From Armatimonadota bacterium (GTDB lineage Bacteria; Armatimonadota; UBA5829), in the NCBI GenBank assembly GCA_029907315.1, contig JARYME010000025.1, positions 1 through 34,772 of the forward strand: 34,772 nucleotides of DNA. Reading direction: 5' to 3'. A program made the translations under genes and the position numbers. The notes under the pieces were generated by a model. The model saw nothing but the letters and a program-made list of their open reading frames with translations, had not been told where the DNA came from and made no database searches. Below are positions 8,190 through 16,158 of this stretch, piece after piece (positions within the stretch are counted from its first letter, which is position 1; every line of letters starts with the position of its first letter).

Positions 8190-9932
8190 ATGGCGAAGAG
8201 AGGACGATCCAAGGAAGGACAGCCAGAGATGCCGACGGTCCGTGACGGCAACTCTATGCCCCTGTCACGATCTGACAGCAGCGAAATCACCTGCCGGCAA
8301 TGCGGTACTACCCAACCGGAACCAGATACATCGCAGCTGCAAAACTCTGAAGAAGCAGCCCTGCTCAAAACGATTTGGAACCTTACCCCGGATCTACTGG
8401 CGGTCAAGACCGTCCGGGGAGTTTATCAGACGATAAATCCCGCTTTCTGCGAGTGTTTCGGGTTCGACGAGCAAGAGGTTATTGGGCGAACAGACGCTGA
8501 TTTATTTCCCGGCAAAGACGGCGAAGTATTCCTGAGAACCGACCTTGACACCATCCGCCAAGGGGAACCGACATCGACCGAGGAAATTCGCCGCACTATA
8601 AAGGGACTGCGCCACTATCAGGTAATCAGAATCCCCTACTGCGACGCCCAGGGGACACCTCTCGGACTGCTCTTCTGTCTCAGAGACATCACCGAACTCA
8701 AACAGATGATAGCAAAGGCCGAACAAGCCTTTGAAGCCGTCAAGAAGCACGAGCAAGCTTTGCAGCAACTTATTGACTGTATGCCAGCCGGGATTATGCT
8801 GCTTGACTCAGAACTCAGGCTTCTTGCGTGGAACCGGAAATACCTGACTTACTTTGAACCCTCCGTCAAGTGGCGCGTTGGGACACGCATACAAGATGTG
8901 ATACCGCTGGCTGAAGAATCAGGTATGATGGAAAAGCTTCGTCGAGCCCTGAGTTCAGGCCGTCCAGTGCGGGTTAACGAGTTCAAGTATGAGGGACTGA
9001 GAAAGGGCACGACGTACTGGCGGGGAGTTGCCGTACCGATGGAGCTCACTCTGGAAAGCGGCTCGACGGCTGCGCTCGCCGTTATGGTTGTCGATGTAAC
9101 CCGCGAGGTTATGGCCCGCGAGAAATATGCCCAGGCTGCTGAATTGGCAAGGCGGCGGGAGGAAGAGCTCCTAGACTTATACGAGCGGGAGCACTCCGTA
9201 GCCGTTCAGCTTCAGAAGAGCTTCTTAATGCACGATGTCCCGGACATCCGCGGTTTCGAAATCGTTCGCCGCTATCAGGCGGCATCTGACGGCGCTTTGG
9301 TCGGCGGGGATTTCTACGACATGTTCCGCATTTCGGCACGCAAGTACGGAATCGTGATAGGCGACGTATCCGGCAGAGGGCTCAACTCTGCAATTTATAC
9401 TGCAATGACAAAGCACATGCTTAGGGCCTATGCGCTGGAGAACAGTTCACCGAACCTTGTGCTGGCACGCCTCAACGACGCGCTGACCTCTTGCACTCCG
9501 GAGGAGGTGTTCGTCACCCTGATATACGGAGTACTTGATTTTGACGAGGGCACGTTCACCTACTGCAACGGTGGACACGAAACGCCCATATACTACTCAC
9601 ACAGCACCTGCGAAGTTTGTTCTTTGGACCTGACAGGGCGCGCACTGGCACTGGCACCGGGGTGCGATTATGTGTGCAGAACAGTGTCGTTCGACCCGGG
9701 TGATGTATTGGTGCTTTACACGGACGGTATCTCAGACGCCGGAAAGGGCAGCAATAGGCTGGGGCGAGAATCACTGGTAGCGATAGTCGAGACCTGTTGT
9801 ACGCGCAGCGGGGAAGAGATTGCAAACGCGATAATGCAAGCCGCAGTGGAGTATGCCGGTGGGCGTCTTACCGACGATGCCGCTCTGCTGGTTATACGAC
9901 GCGTACCCCGGCGGCGAACACGCTCAAGGTGA
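8190..9932 (+). CDS. PAS-PAS-SpoIIE/RsbU-type protein phosphatase
   Basis: Seen: 580 aa. N-terminal tail with a CxxC (C35, C38); PAS domain 1 at ~58-170 ('IWNLTPDLLAVKT', 'GLLFCLRDITELKQMI'); short coiled coil; PAS domain 2 at ~192-305 ('LQQLIDCMPAGIMLLDSE', 'LAVMVVDVTREVM'); a charged coiled coil at ~305-345; then the PP2C-like SpoIIE domain with metal-binding aspartates in 'GGDFYD' (Asp374) and 'IGDVSGRG' (Asp392), then 'NGGHETPIYY' and 'VLYTDGISDA'. Known: such phosphatases dephosphorylate anti-sigma antagonists in partner-switching stress systems. No transmembrane segment, so a cytoplasmic sensor. No RsbV/RsbW partner is encoded beside it. ATG at 8190 with GGAGG ~12 nt upstream. Its stop overlaps the stop of the convergent fumarase beta gene by 9 bp. 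Confidence 0.9.
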   Translation: MAKRGRSKEGQPEMPTVRDGNSMPLSRSDSSEITCRQCGTTQPEPDTSQLQNSEEAALLKTIWNLTPDLLAVKTVRGVYQTINPAFCECFGFDEQEVIGRTDADLFPGKDGEVFLRTDLDTIRQGEPTSTEEIRRTIKGLRHYQVIRIPYCDAQGTPLGLLFCLRDITELKQMIAKAEQAFEAVKKHEQALQQLIDCMPAGIMLLDSELRLLAWNRKYLTYFEPSVKWRVGTRIQDVIPLAEESGMMEKLRRALSSGRPVRVNEFKYEGLRKGTTYWRGVAVPMELTLESGSTAALAVMVVDVTREVMAREKYAQAAELARRREEELLDLYEREHSVAVQLQKSFLMHDVPDIRGFEIVRRYQAASDGALVGGDFYDMFRISARKYGIVIGDVSGRGLNSAIYTAMTKHMLRAYALENSSPNLVLARLNDALTSCTPEEVFVTLIYGVLDFDEGTFTYCNGGHETPIYYSHSTCEVCSLDLTGRALALAPGCDYVCRTVSFDPGDVLVLYTDGISDAGKGSNRLGRESLVAIVETCCTRSGEEIANAIMQAAVEYAGGRLTDDAALLVIRRVPRRRTRSR

Positions 9933-10484
9933 ACCCAGACTATACCTAGAGCGGCTTTGCCGGTAAAAATCGTTGCCGAAACAGTCGTTTATTACTATTA
10001 GAGGAAAATCGACTACCTCGAGCTTGTGAATAGCCTCGCATCCCAGATCTTCGAACGCAACGACCTCACATGAGACGACACGCTTGGCAAGCAGCGCCCC
10101 CGCTCCACCAGTCGCTGCGAAATAAACCGCGCGGTGCCTTACGATGGCATCTATGACGTCAGTGCTTCTCTCGCCTTTGCCGATCATCCCCTTGATGCCT
10201 GCGTTCAACATCTCCACGGTGTAAACATCCATCCTTGAGGACGTGGTAGGCCCGAGCGAACCAATCACGCGACCCGGCGGAGCGGGCGTAGGACCCGCGT
10301 AGTACAACACCTGTCCAGTCAGATCGAAAGGCAGCTTATCTCCGTGACGTATCATCTCAACCAACCGAGCGTGTGCTGCGTCGCGAGCGGTGTATATCGT
10401 CCCCGACAGTAACACCCGATCGCCCGCAATGAGCCCGCAAACATCACGTTCGGTCAACGGAGCAGAGAGTTTCTTGACTTCCAA
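9924..10484 (-). CDS. class I fumarate hydratase, beta (C-terminal) subunit
   Basis: Small subunit of the [4Fe-4S] two-subunit hydro-lyase (fumarase, less likely tartrate dehydratase), interconverting fumarate and malate. Seen: 186 aa with 'DVCGLIAGDRVLLSGTIYTA', 'ARDAAHARLVEMI', 'YYAGPTPAPPGRVIGSLGPT', 'TTSSRMDVYT', 'MIGKGERS' and 'YFAATGGAGALLAK', all conserved in the fumarase C-terminal domain. Full length (~180 is usual). Start TTG at 10484, with a weak AGGT upstream; 17 nt after the alpha subunit stop, so co-transcribed. The last nine bases overlap the convergent phosphatase gene. Confidence 0.92.
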   Translation of the reverse strand: MEVKKLSAPLTERDVCGLIAGDRVLLSGTIYTARDAAHARLVEMIRHGDKLPFDLTGQVLYYAGPTPAPPGRVIGSLGPTTSSRMDVYTVEMLNAGIKGMIGKGERSTDVIDAIVRHRAVYFAATGGAGALLAKRVVSCEVVAFEDLGCEAIHKLEVVDFPLIVINDCFGNDFYRQSRSRYSLGSP

Positions 10485-10501
10485 GGTCGATTACCTGTCC
10501 A

Positions 10502-11344
10502 TCAAAAAGTAAAACTTGCGTGTCTGGCTGCGTGGCACTGCAGCGTTACGGCAACAGGCAAGCTGGCAATATGACAAGGGAAAGACTCGACGTGAACTGC
10601 AAGCGCCGTAACTCGGCCGCCCAAACCTGCGGGACCAATACCAGTAGCATTGACGGCGTCGAGCAGGCGGCGTTCGAGTTCGGCATCCGGGGGAACGCAA
10701 CTGGCTTTGCCGACCTCGCGAAGTAGTGCTCTCTTCGAAAGTATCGCAGCCATCTCCATCGTGCCACCCAATCCTACGCCCACAATGATGGGCGGACAGG
10801 GATTCGAGCCGGCGTTTCGCACTGTTTCCACAACGAAGCGGAGCACGCCGTCGGCACCCTCAGAGGGTGTTAGCATCCTCACGGAACTCATATTCTCGCT
10901 TCCTCCGCCCTTTGGAGCAACTGTGACCGAAATGGTGTCTCCGGGAACCAGGCGGCAGTGAACGACGGCTGGCGTGTTGTCGCCCGTGTTGGTGCGTGCA
11001 AGGGGATGAGATACGACGGATTTACGAAGGTAGCCTTCTGTGTATCCCTGTCGGACGCCCTCGTTGACAGCCTCGTATAAACTGCCTCCAACAAGACGCA
11101 CGTCCTCGCCCATATCGACGAAAACGAGAGTCAGCCCAGTATCTTGGCAAATAGGAATGCCTTCTTCACGTGCGATGTGAGCATTCTCGATGAGCTGTTT
11201 AAGCACGTCGCGGCCGGAGTCAGATTCCTCACGCGCCAGGGCGTTTTCCAACGCATTCAGAACATCCTGCGGAAGCACCGTGCACGCCTCAATGCAGGCA
11301 TCCTTGATACGAGTCACTAGCTCGCTCGCCGATATTTGCCTCAT
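10502..11344 (-). CDS. class I fumarate hydratase, alpha (N-terminal) subunit
   Basis: Large subunit of the oxygen-sensitive iron-sulfur fumarase. Seen: 280 aa, the usual length for the alpha chain; iron-sulfur ligand cysteines in 'IPICQDTG' (Cys66), 'NPCPPIIVGVG' (Cys183) and 'QCHAARHA' (Cys270); substrate-site segments 'HPLARTNTGDNTPAVVH' and 'PKGGGSENMS'. Known: catalyses fumarate hydration in the TCA cycle; TtdA-type tartrate dehydratases are close relatives. ATG at 11344 lies 1 nt beyond the prepilin stop and has no clear ribosome binding site of its own, so translation is probably coupled to the prepilin frame. This is an odd pairing of a pilin-like and a metabolic gene. Confidence 0.93.
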   Translation of the reverse strand: MRQISASELVTRIKDACIEACTVLPQDVLNALENALAREESDSGRDVLKQLIENAHIAREEGIPICQDTGLTLVFVDMGEDVRLVGGSLYEAVNEGVRQGYTEGYLRKSVVSHPLARTNTGDNTPAVVHCRLVPGDTISVTVAPKGGGSENMSSVRMLTPSEGADGVLRFVVETVRNAGSNPCPPIIVGVGLGGTMEMAAILSKRALLREVGKASCVPPDAELERRLLDAVNATGIGPAGLGGRVTALAVHVESFPCHIASLPVAVTLQCHAARHASFTF

Positions 11345-11345
11345 G

Positions 11346-12086
11346 TCAGTTCACGTCTTTGCCCTGAACGCCGTTGCGCGTAAGGTTGATGTCTGGCAGT
11401 AGCCTGGGACGCTCAACCAGCGGACTTTCAGCCGGCAGTATTTCTTTAGTCGGCAAATAGCGCACCCGGCCGTCAGCGAACAGGTAGTTCCGAAAACCGC
11501 TCCACGGGTCATTGCCTGTTTCGGCAGGGTCGTCGTACCAACCGACATTGTTGTCGGCAGCATGTAGAGTCCAATACTCAGCCGCGAGGACTTTCTTTGA
11601 AGGATGCTTTACCATTGAGCTCGGAATACTCGAGCAAGGGAGCTTCGGGTTGGTCGAAGCAAACTTGACGCGGATGTAGTTCGGGTTTGCTATACGATTT
11701 ACCTGCTCAGGTGTCATGTAGAAACAGGCCGAATAGGCATATGACGTGCCAGCGTACACTCCAGGCGGTGTGGGATCAGCCGGACACGAAAGGATTTTGT
11801 TCTTGTCTTCGCTGCCGGACGCTACAACGTACTTACGCAGCGGCTCACGCCAATAGTAGCCTCCCCACAGGTATTGATTGTTTGTGTTGGGATAGTATCC
11901 CTCATAGTCCGCTAGATACGAATCGAAAGCACAAGCTATCTGACGGAGGTTGGACTGGCACTTTGAGCGCAAGCTGAGCTTTTTGGTCTCGTAATAGACA
12001 GGCATAAGGAATGCAAAAAGAACACTTATAAGGCTTACGGTCAAAAGAAGCTCGACCAGGCTGAAACCGCGGTCGTCAAACCTCAC
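11346..12086 (-). CDS. prepilin-like (type IV pilin/pseudopilin) protein
   Basis: Seen: 246 aa; very short leader 'RFDDRG|FSLVELLLTVSLI' with canonical Gly at -1 and Glu at +5, a hydrophobic helix to residue ~30, then 'CQSNLRQIACAFDSYLADYE' and near the C-terminus 'NYLFADGRVRYLP'. Same family as the gene at 7027-7845, but the two diverge strongly outside these motifs. Start GTG at 12086: the GTGA at 12083-12086 joins this start to the stop of the upstream DnaA-domain-like gene, a classic coupling overlap. It is followed 1 nt later by fumarase alpha. Confidence 0.87.
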   Translation of the reverse strand: MRFDDRGFSLVELLLTVSLISVLFAFLMPVYYETKKLSLRSKCQSNLRQIACAFDSYLADYEGYYPNTNNQYLWGGYYWREPLRKYVVASGSEDKNKILSCPADPTPPGVYAGTSYAYSACFYMTPEQVNRIANPNYIRVKFASTNPKLPCSSIPSSMVKHPSKKVLAAEYWTLHAADNNVGWYDDPAETGNDPWSGFRNYLFADGRVRYLPTKEILPAESPLVERPRLLPDINLTRNGVQGKDVN

Positions 12087-12718
12087 TCCAACTTGCCCTC
12101 TGAGCGTAGTTTGAAGAACTCATAAGCAAGAATCGCGCTTGGCACTTCCACAACAGTTGCCAACCTCTCGAAAACTCTTGAAAGAGCGCGCTTGTGCATC
12201 TCATCGGCTTCATGAGTGTAATTGAGGCGATTGACGGCTTCGTTGATGATCTTGAAGGCTTCCAGGATGTACAGTCCCTTGCTCTGCGCGAGCTGCCGAA
12301 GTGGAAGCGCAGCGTACCCGCGGGAGATTTTCTCTGCTACATCATCCCAAGCTTCCTCAATTTGGCGCTCTCTCTCGCGGAGCGTAGACATTGCAGCCCT
12401 TCGCTGCTCTGCCAACGACTGGATTTTCTTCCATTCCTCGTATGCCTCCAGCGTGGTCCCCTCTATGATCCTGAGGCGCACCTTCCTACCGATCACTTCG
12501 CTGAGGCACTGTTCAACAGTTGGCAAGTGCTGGGCACTACGGATGTGCCCTGCCATCGGCAAGTCTGCGCTTGAAAAACCGAGAACAAAATAGTCACCGT
12601 CGATCGTAATGCCAACGCCCAACTCTAGAGCACGATACAACGTCGGCGCTATCACTCGGTCCTTGACGCGTTCAGCCGCCTCCAACCATATTTGATGCGC
12701 ATTCAGCTTTTGCTGCAT
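12083..12718 (-). CDS. DnaA-domain-I-like protein without AAA+ or DNA-binding domain
   Basis: Not a family I can name with certainty. Seen: 211 aa from ATG 12718 (GGAGA 9 nt upstream; a longer frame to 12820 runs through a hairpin and is rejected). Residues ~5-90 have the layout of the DnaA N-terminal/KH-like domain: 'AHQIWLEAAERVKDRV', 'ITIDGDYFVLGF', then 'LPTVEQCLSEVIGRKVRLRI'. Residues ~95-145 are a charged coiled coil and the last ~65 are helical ('ALPLRQLAQSKGLYILEAFK'). There is no Walker A, and no helix-turn-helix signature of DnaA domain IV. Known: DnaA domain I mediates self-association and contacts with DnaB and DiaA. Inference: a protein-interaction module, maybe a replication or DnaA modulator. 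It starts the set with the prepilin and fumarase genes and follows the nuo hairpin. Confidence 0.66.
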   Translation of the reverse strand: MQQKLNAHQIWLEAAERVKDRVIAPTLYRALELGVGITIDGDYFVLGFSSADLPMAGHIRSAQHLPTVEQCLSEVIGRKVRLRIIEGTTLEAYEEWKKIQSLAEQRRAAMSTLRERERQIEEAWDDVAEKISRGYAALPLRQLAQSKGLYILEAFKIINEAVNRLNYTHEADEMHKRALSRVFERLATVVEVPSAILAYEFFKLRSEGKLE

Positions 12719-12750
12719 TTTAAACTTTCTCCGATCAAAGGGGTAATGTA

Positions 12751-12828
12751 AAAACCGAAAGTGGAAAGTCGAAAGCCCGGTGGAGACAGAACCATCGTCC
12801 TCCGGCTTTCCACTCCCCACTTTCTTTC
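12751..12828 (-). terminator. long imperfect hairpin plus U-tract after nuoN
   Basis: Arms 12757-12787 and 12797-12828 pair over about 28 bp with a few mismatches, around a loop of about 9 nt; on the minus strand the stem is followed by TTTTT (12751-12755 region). It follows nuoN by ~40 nt and precedes the next ATG by 33 nt, so it looks like the nuo operon terminator or an attenuator for the following genes. The left arm also carries direct GAAAGT(G/C) repeats. Confidence 0.6.
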
Positions 12829-12869
12829 AGTTGGGATTATAGAACCACGACGGCACGTTGTCAACGCGG

Positions 12870-14534
12870 TTAGTCTAGCAAGCTGCAAACCGCTAAGCTG
12901 ATGAAGTCTACCACGGGTCCTGCTGCAAATACCAACCCCAATGTACCAACCAAGCAAACAGCCACGACCAAGTTCAGAACAAAGCTTACCTTAAATGAAG
13001 GTCGACTATTCGCGGGAGCAAAAAACATAACGCGAACTACGTTGAGATAGTAGTAAGCGGAGATCACGCTGTTGATTATACCCAACACGGCAAGAACCAC
13101 CAACTCAGGATGGCTCCTCCCTGCCTGGATTGCTCCACCGAAAATGAAGAGCTTTCCAACGAACCCCGCCGTCGGCGGCACGCCGGCAAGCGAGATCAAG
13201 AACACGGTCAATGAAGCCGCAAGAAATGGACAGCGATGTATCATGCCGGCATAATCATCTATTGCATCAGAGCGGATTCTCCTGCCTAGTCCTGCCGCAA
13301 CAGCAAACGCCCCGAGGTTCATAAACAGGTAAGCCGCCAGATACACTATCACACCCTGCATATCCCAAGGCGTCTCCCATGACGCACGATGCACCACGCC
13401 GGCCGCCGAGCGGACGAGTGCATTGGGAACATTCCACAACCCTGGTAAGAGACGGCCCTCTCCGGTAAATGCGTGAAGAGCCGACAGCACGCCAATCATC
13501 AGATAACCGACCTGAGCTATGCTCGAGTAGGCAAGCATCCTCTTGATATTCTTTTGCGGTATGGCAACCAAGTTGCCGAAAAACATAGCGGCCGCAGTGA
13601 GAACAACCAAAATCCAATACCAACTCAAATGCTCAGGAGGAAGAGGGAAAACGGCCGTAACGAGAAAGCGAACTAGAACCACCAGACCGGCCGCCTTGCT
13701 CACGACGGAAAGAAAGGCGGTGACTGGAGTCGGCGCACCCTGATACACATCGGGCGCCCAGAATTGAAATGGCACCAGCGCCAACTTAAACCCAAAACCG
13801 ACCAGCGTGAATACCACCCCTACCCAAGCTGCGCCCCCGGCAACCGCCGAAGGTGTCAGACCTCGCGCAATGGCGCTGAGTGCCGTGCTGCCACCCGTAA
13901 CACCGAATAGGACAGACATACCGTATAGACCGACGGCGGAGCAGGCTGCGCCGTAGAGGAAGTACTTGAGGCCTGCTTCTCCGGAACGGCGGTCAGTTTT
14001 TACGAAGCTTGCAAGAACATAGCTTGCCAGGCTCAACAGCTCAATTGAGAGATAGATTGCTATCAGGTCAGACGCGACGGCTGCAAACGAGACGGCAGCC
14101 GCAGCGAACATCAGTAGTGAATAGTACTCAGCTTTGTGCGGCTGTCTTGCTTCGAAGTAGTCAAGTGAAAGAAGCATTACTATGAGCGTTCCCGCAAATG
14201 CGATGAGCGTAAAGATAGCCCCGAACGGGTCAACGGTCAGCTGTGCGTGTCCGCCGCGCGTTACGAACAATGCAACCGCGGGCACACGGACCAGTTCTGA
14301 GCCGACGAGGGCATCTACCGTTTCGCCCGCTTCAGCCAGCGACTTCAAAACCGCCCACAGTGCATAAACAACGCCTGGAAACGTAAGGGCAGGCGCGAGA
14401 TACTGCGTGGGCAGCCAGTGGTCGAGACCCTTGTCGGGCTTCCGCCCCGCTATCACGCCCAGTATCAGAACCACCGCTGCCGCAAAAGCCAGGTACAGGG
14501 CCGGCGCTATAAGTTTTATGTTGCCTATGAACAT
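12870..14534 (-). CDS. nuoN: NADH-quinone oxidoreductase subunit N
   Basis: Antiporter-like proton-pumping subunit of complex I in the membrane arm. Seen: 554 aa (E. coli NuoN is ~485), about 14 hydrophobic helices, with 'SIELLSLASYVLASF' (conserved Glu in the channel), 'GLKYFLYGAACSAVGLYG', 'FQFWAPDVYQGAPTPVTAFL' and 'KRMLAYSSIAQVGYLMIG'. The extra length is mostly loop insertions, for example between residues ~65-90 and ~345-385. ATG at 14534 with a weak ribosome binding site, 88 nt after nuoM. Last gene of the nuo run; the hairpin at 12751-12828 follows. Confidence 0.95.
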   Translation of the reverse strand: MFIGNIKLIAPALYLAFAAAVVLILGVIAGRKPDKGLDHWLPTQYLAPALTFPGVVYALWAVLKSLAEAGETVDALVGSELVRVPAVALFVTRGGHAQLTVDPFGAIFTLIAFAGTLIVMLLSLDYFEARQPHKAEYYSLLMFAAAAVSFAAVASDLIAIYLSIELLSLASYVLASFVKTDRRSGEAGLKYFLYGAACSAVGLYGMSVLFGVTGGSTALSAIARGLTPSAVAGGAAWVGVVFTLVGFGFKLALVPFQFWAPDVYQGAPTPVTAFLSVVSKAAGLVVLVRFLVTAVFPLPPEHLSWYWILVVLTAAAMFFGNLVAIPQKNIKRMLAYSSIAQVGYLMIGVLSALHAFTGEGRLLPGLWNVPNALVRSAAGVVHRASWETPWDMQGVIVYLAAYLFMNLGAFAVAAGLGRRIRSDAIDDYAGMIHRCPFLAASLTVFLISLAGVPPTAGFVGKLFIFGGAIQAGRSHPELVVLAVLGIINSVISAYYYLNVVRVMFFAPANSRPSFKVSFVLNLVVAVCLVGTLGLVFAAGPVVDFISLAVCSLLD

Positions 14535-14622
14535 GACCTAATCTTTAAAAAGTTCTCTGTCAGTAGGTCTGCATCAAGCAAGCAATCCACAACATCCAGA
14601 TGCATAACCCCAGTGCAAACAG

Positions 14623-16158
14623 TTAATGCAGGATTCCGACTATCACCTCAGATGCCGCGTTGAAAATCGATAATATATAGCCAGGCATTACGCCAAATAA
14701 CAGCGTTAAAGCCATCAGCGGCGCCAAGCTTACGACCTCCCTCGCATCCGCGTCCGGAAGATTCTGCCAACGCGGATTGATGGGACCCAGCAGCACTCTT
14801 TGCAACGTCCAAAGCATAAACGCAGCGGTCACCACGATTCCAATGAGCGCAAGGCCTGCCAAGACCGGCGAGGCATTGTATGTGCCCGTAAGAACTGAAA
14901 GCTCAGCAATAAACCCTGTCATGCCCGGCAAGCCAAGCGAACCGAAGCTGCAAAATGAAAGCATCCCGGCATATATCGGCATTACAGCACCCAGACCACC
15001 AAATTCTGATAGCATTCTCGTATGCGCCCGCTCGTAGATGATTCCGACAAGAATAAACAAAGCCCCTGTAAGCAATCCGTGGCTGAAGACCTGCATCTGG
15101 GCTCCGTTGAGCGCGATGATCTTGCTCTGTTCGCTTGCAAGTAGACCGCTGCCAGCTACCGCGCAACCAAGCGTCACATAACCCATATGGTTGACCGACG
15201 AGTACGCGATCAGCTTCTTGAAATCCCACTGCGCCATTGCCACCAAAGCACCGTACACGATCGCGATCAAAGACAAGACGGCGATAATCCACCAATATCG
15301 CGCGAAGGCAAAGGGCGTCATCGTCATCAATACGCGCATAAAGCCATAGGTGCCCATTTTGAGCAGCACTCCCGCCAGGATCACAGAACCGGCAGTCGGA
15401 GCCTCAACGTGCGCGTCAGGCAACCACGTATGGAACGGGAACATCGGCACCTTGATGGCAAATCCCAGGAACAAGCCCCAGAAAACGAGCGCCGCCACTG
15501 CAGCGTTGGAAGCGTAGGGATGAGCTTTTGCTATGGTCAGCATATCGAACGTGTGCTGCCCAGCCAGGCGCGTCACTTCCGGCGAGAAGTACATTGCAAG
15601 GATTGCAAGCAGCATAGTCATACTGCCAACCATCGTATAAAGGAAGAACTTGATCGCGGCGTAATCGCGCCTTGGACCACCCCAGATACCGATCAGGAAA
15701 TACATCGGCACGAGAGACACTTCCCAAAAAACGAAGAACAGGACAAAGTCAAGCGACACGAAAACCCCGAGCATACCCGTTTCGAGCAGAAGAAACATCC
15801 AGAAATACTCTTTAGGTCGCTCGTTGATGATAAACGAATACAGCAAACTCAGCGTGGTCAGCAGAGCGGTTAGGAATACCAAAGGCACGCTCAATCCGTC
15901 CACGCCCATCGCAAAGTTGACGCCCAGCGATGGAATCCACGGCAGCTTAATCCCAAACTGTGCGCCGTTCGGAAACTGTGGACCGCTACGGTCATAAGCA
16001 GCCCAGAGCCACACCGACAGCGCCAGAGGGATGAGGCTTATGACAAGCGATACCGCCTTGATGGCAGCCGCTTTTTCCTTTGGTATAAACATTACGATCA
16101 GAACCCCTAACAGGGGGATGAATGTGATTATCGGTAAAATCCAGCAATTGGGATCCAT
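14623..16158 (-). CDS. nuoM: NADH-quinone oxidoreductase subunit M
   Basis: Second antiporter-like subunit of the complex I membrane arm. Seen: 511 aa, the usual NuoM length, with 'FFVFWEVSLVPMYFLIGIW' (conserved Glu), 'RRDYAAIKFFLYTMVGSM', 'PFHTWLPDAHVEAPTAGSV', 'KKLIAYSSVNHMGYVTLG' and 'GLPGMTGFIAELSVL'. ATG at 16158 with GGGAGGA upstream. The start lies inside nuoL, giving a 31 bp overlap, so the two are translationally linked. Confidence 0.97.
   Translation of the reverse strand: MDPNCWILPIITFIPLLGVLIVMFIPKEKAAAIKAVSLVISLIPLALSVWLWAAYDRSGPQFPNGAQFGIKLPWIPSLGVNFAMGVDGLSVPLVFLTALLTTLSLLYSFIINERPKEYFWMFLLLETGMLGVFVSLDFVLFFVFWEVSLVPMYFLIGIWGGPRRDYAAIKFFLYTMVGSMTMLLAILAMYFSPEVTRLAGQHTFDMLTIAKAHPYASNAAVAALVFWGLFLGFAIKVPMFPFHTWLPDAHVEAPTAGSVILAGVLLKMGTYGFMRVLMTMTPFAFARYWWIIAVLSLIAIVYGALVAMAQWDFKKLIAYSSVNHMGYVTLGCAVAGSGLLASEQSKIIALNGAQMQVFSHGLLTGALFILVGIIYERAHTRMLSEFGGLGAVMPIYAGMLSFCSFGSLGLPGMTGFIAELSVLTGTYNASPVLAGLALIGIVVTAAFMLWTLQRVLLGPINPRWQNLPDADAREVVSLAPLMALTLLFGVMPGYILSIFNAASEVIVGILH

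Noticed and set aside
10800-10830. GGATTCGAGCC resembling a tRNA T-arm
   Set aside because: Inside fumarase alpha; no matching acceptor or anticodon arm nearby.
12719-12820. N-terminal extension of the DnaA-like protein
   Set aside because: Would read through the hairpin and has no ribosome binding site; ATG 12718 has GGAGA at good spacing.
15187-15873. 228-codon plus-strand frame
   Set aside because: Lies fully inside nuoM on the other strand; composition rich in Arg/His/Gln and no family motif; a shadow.
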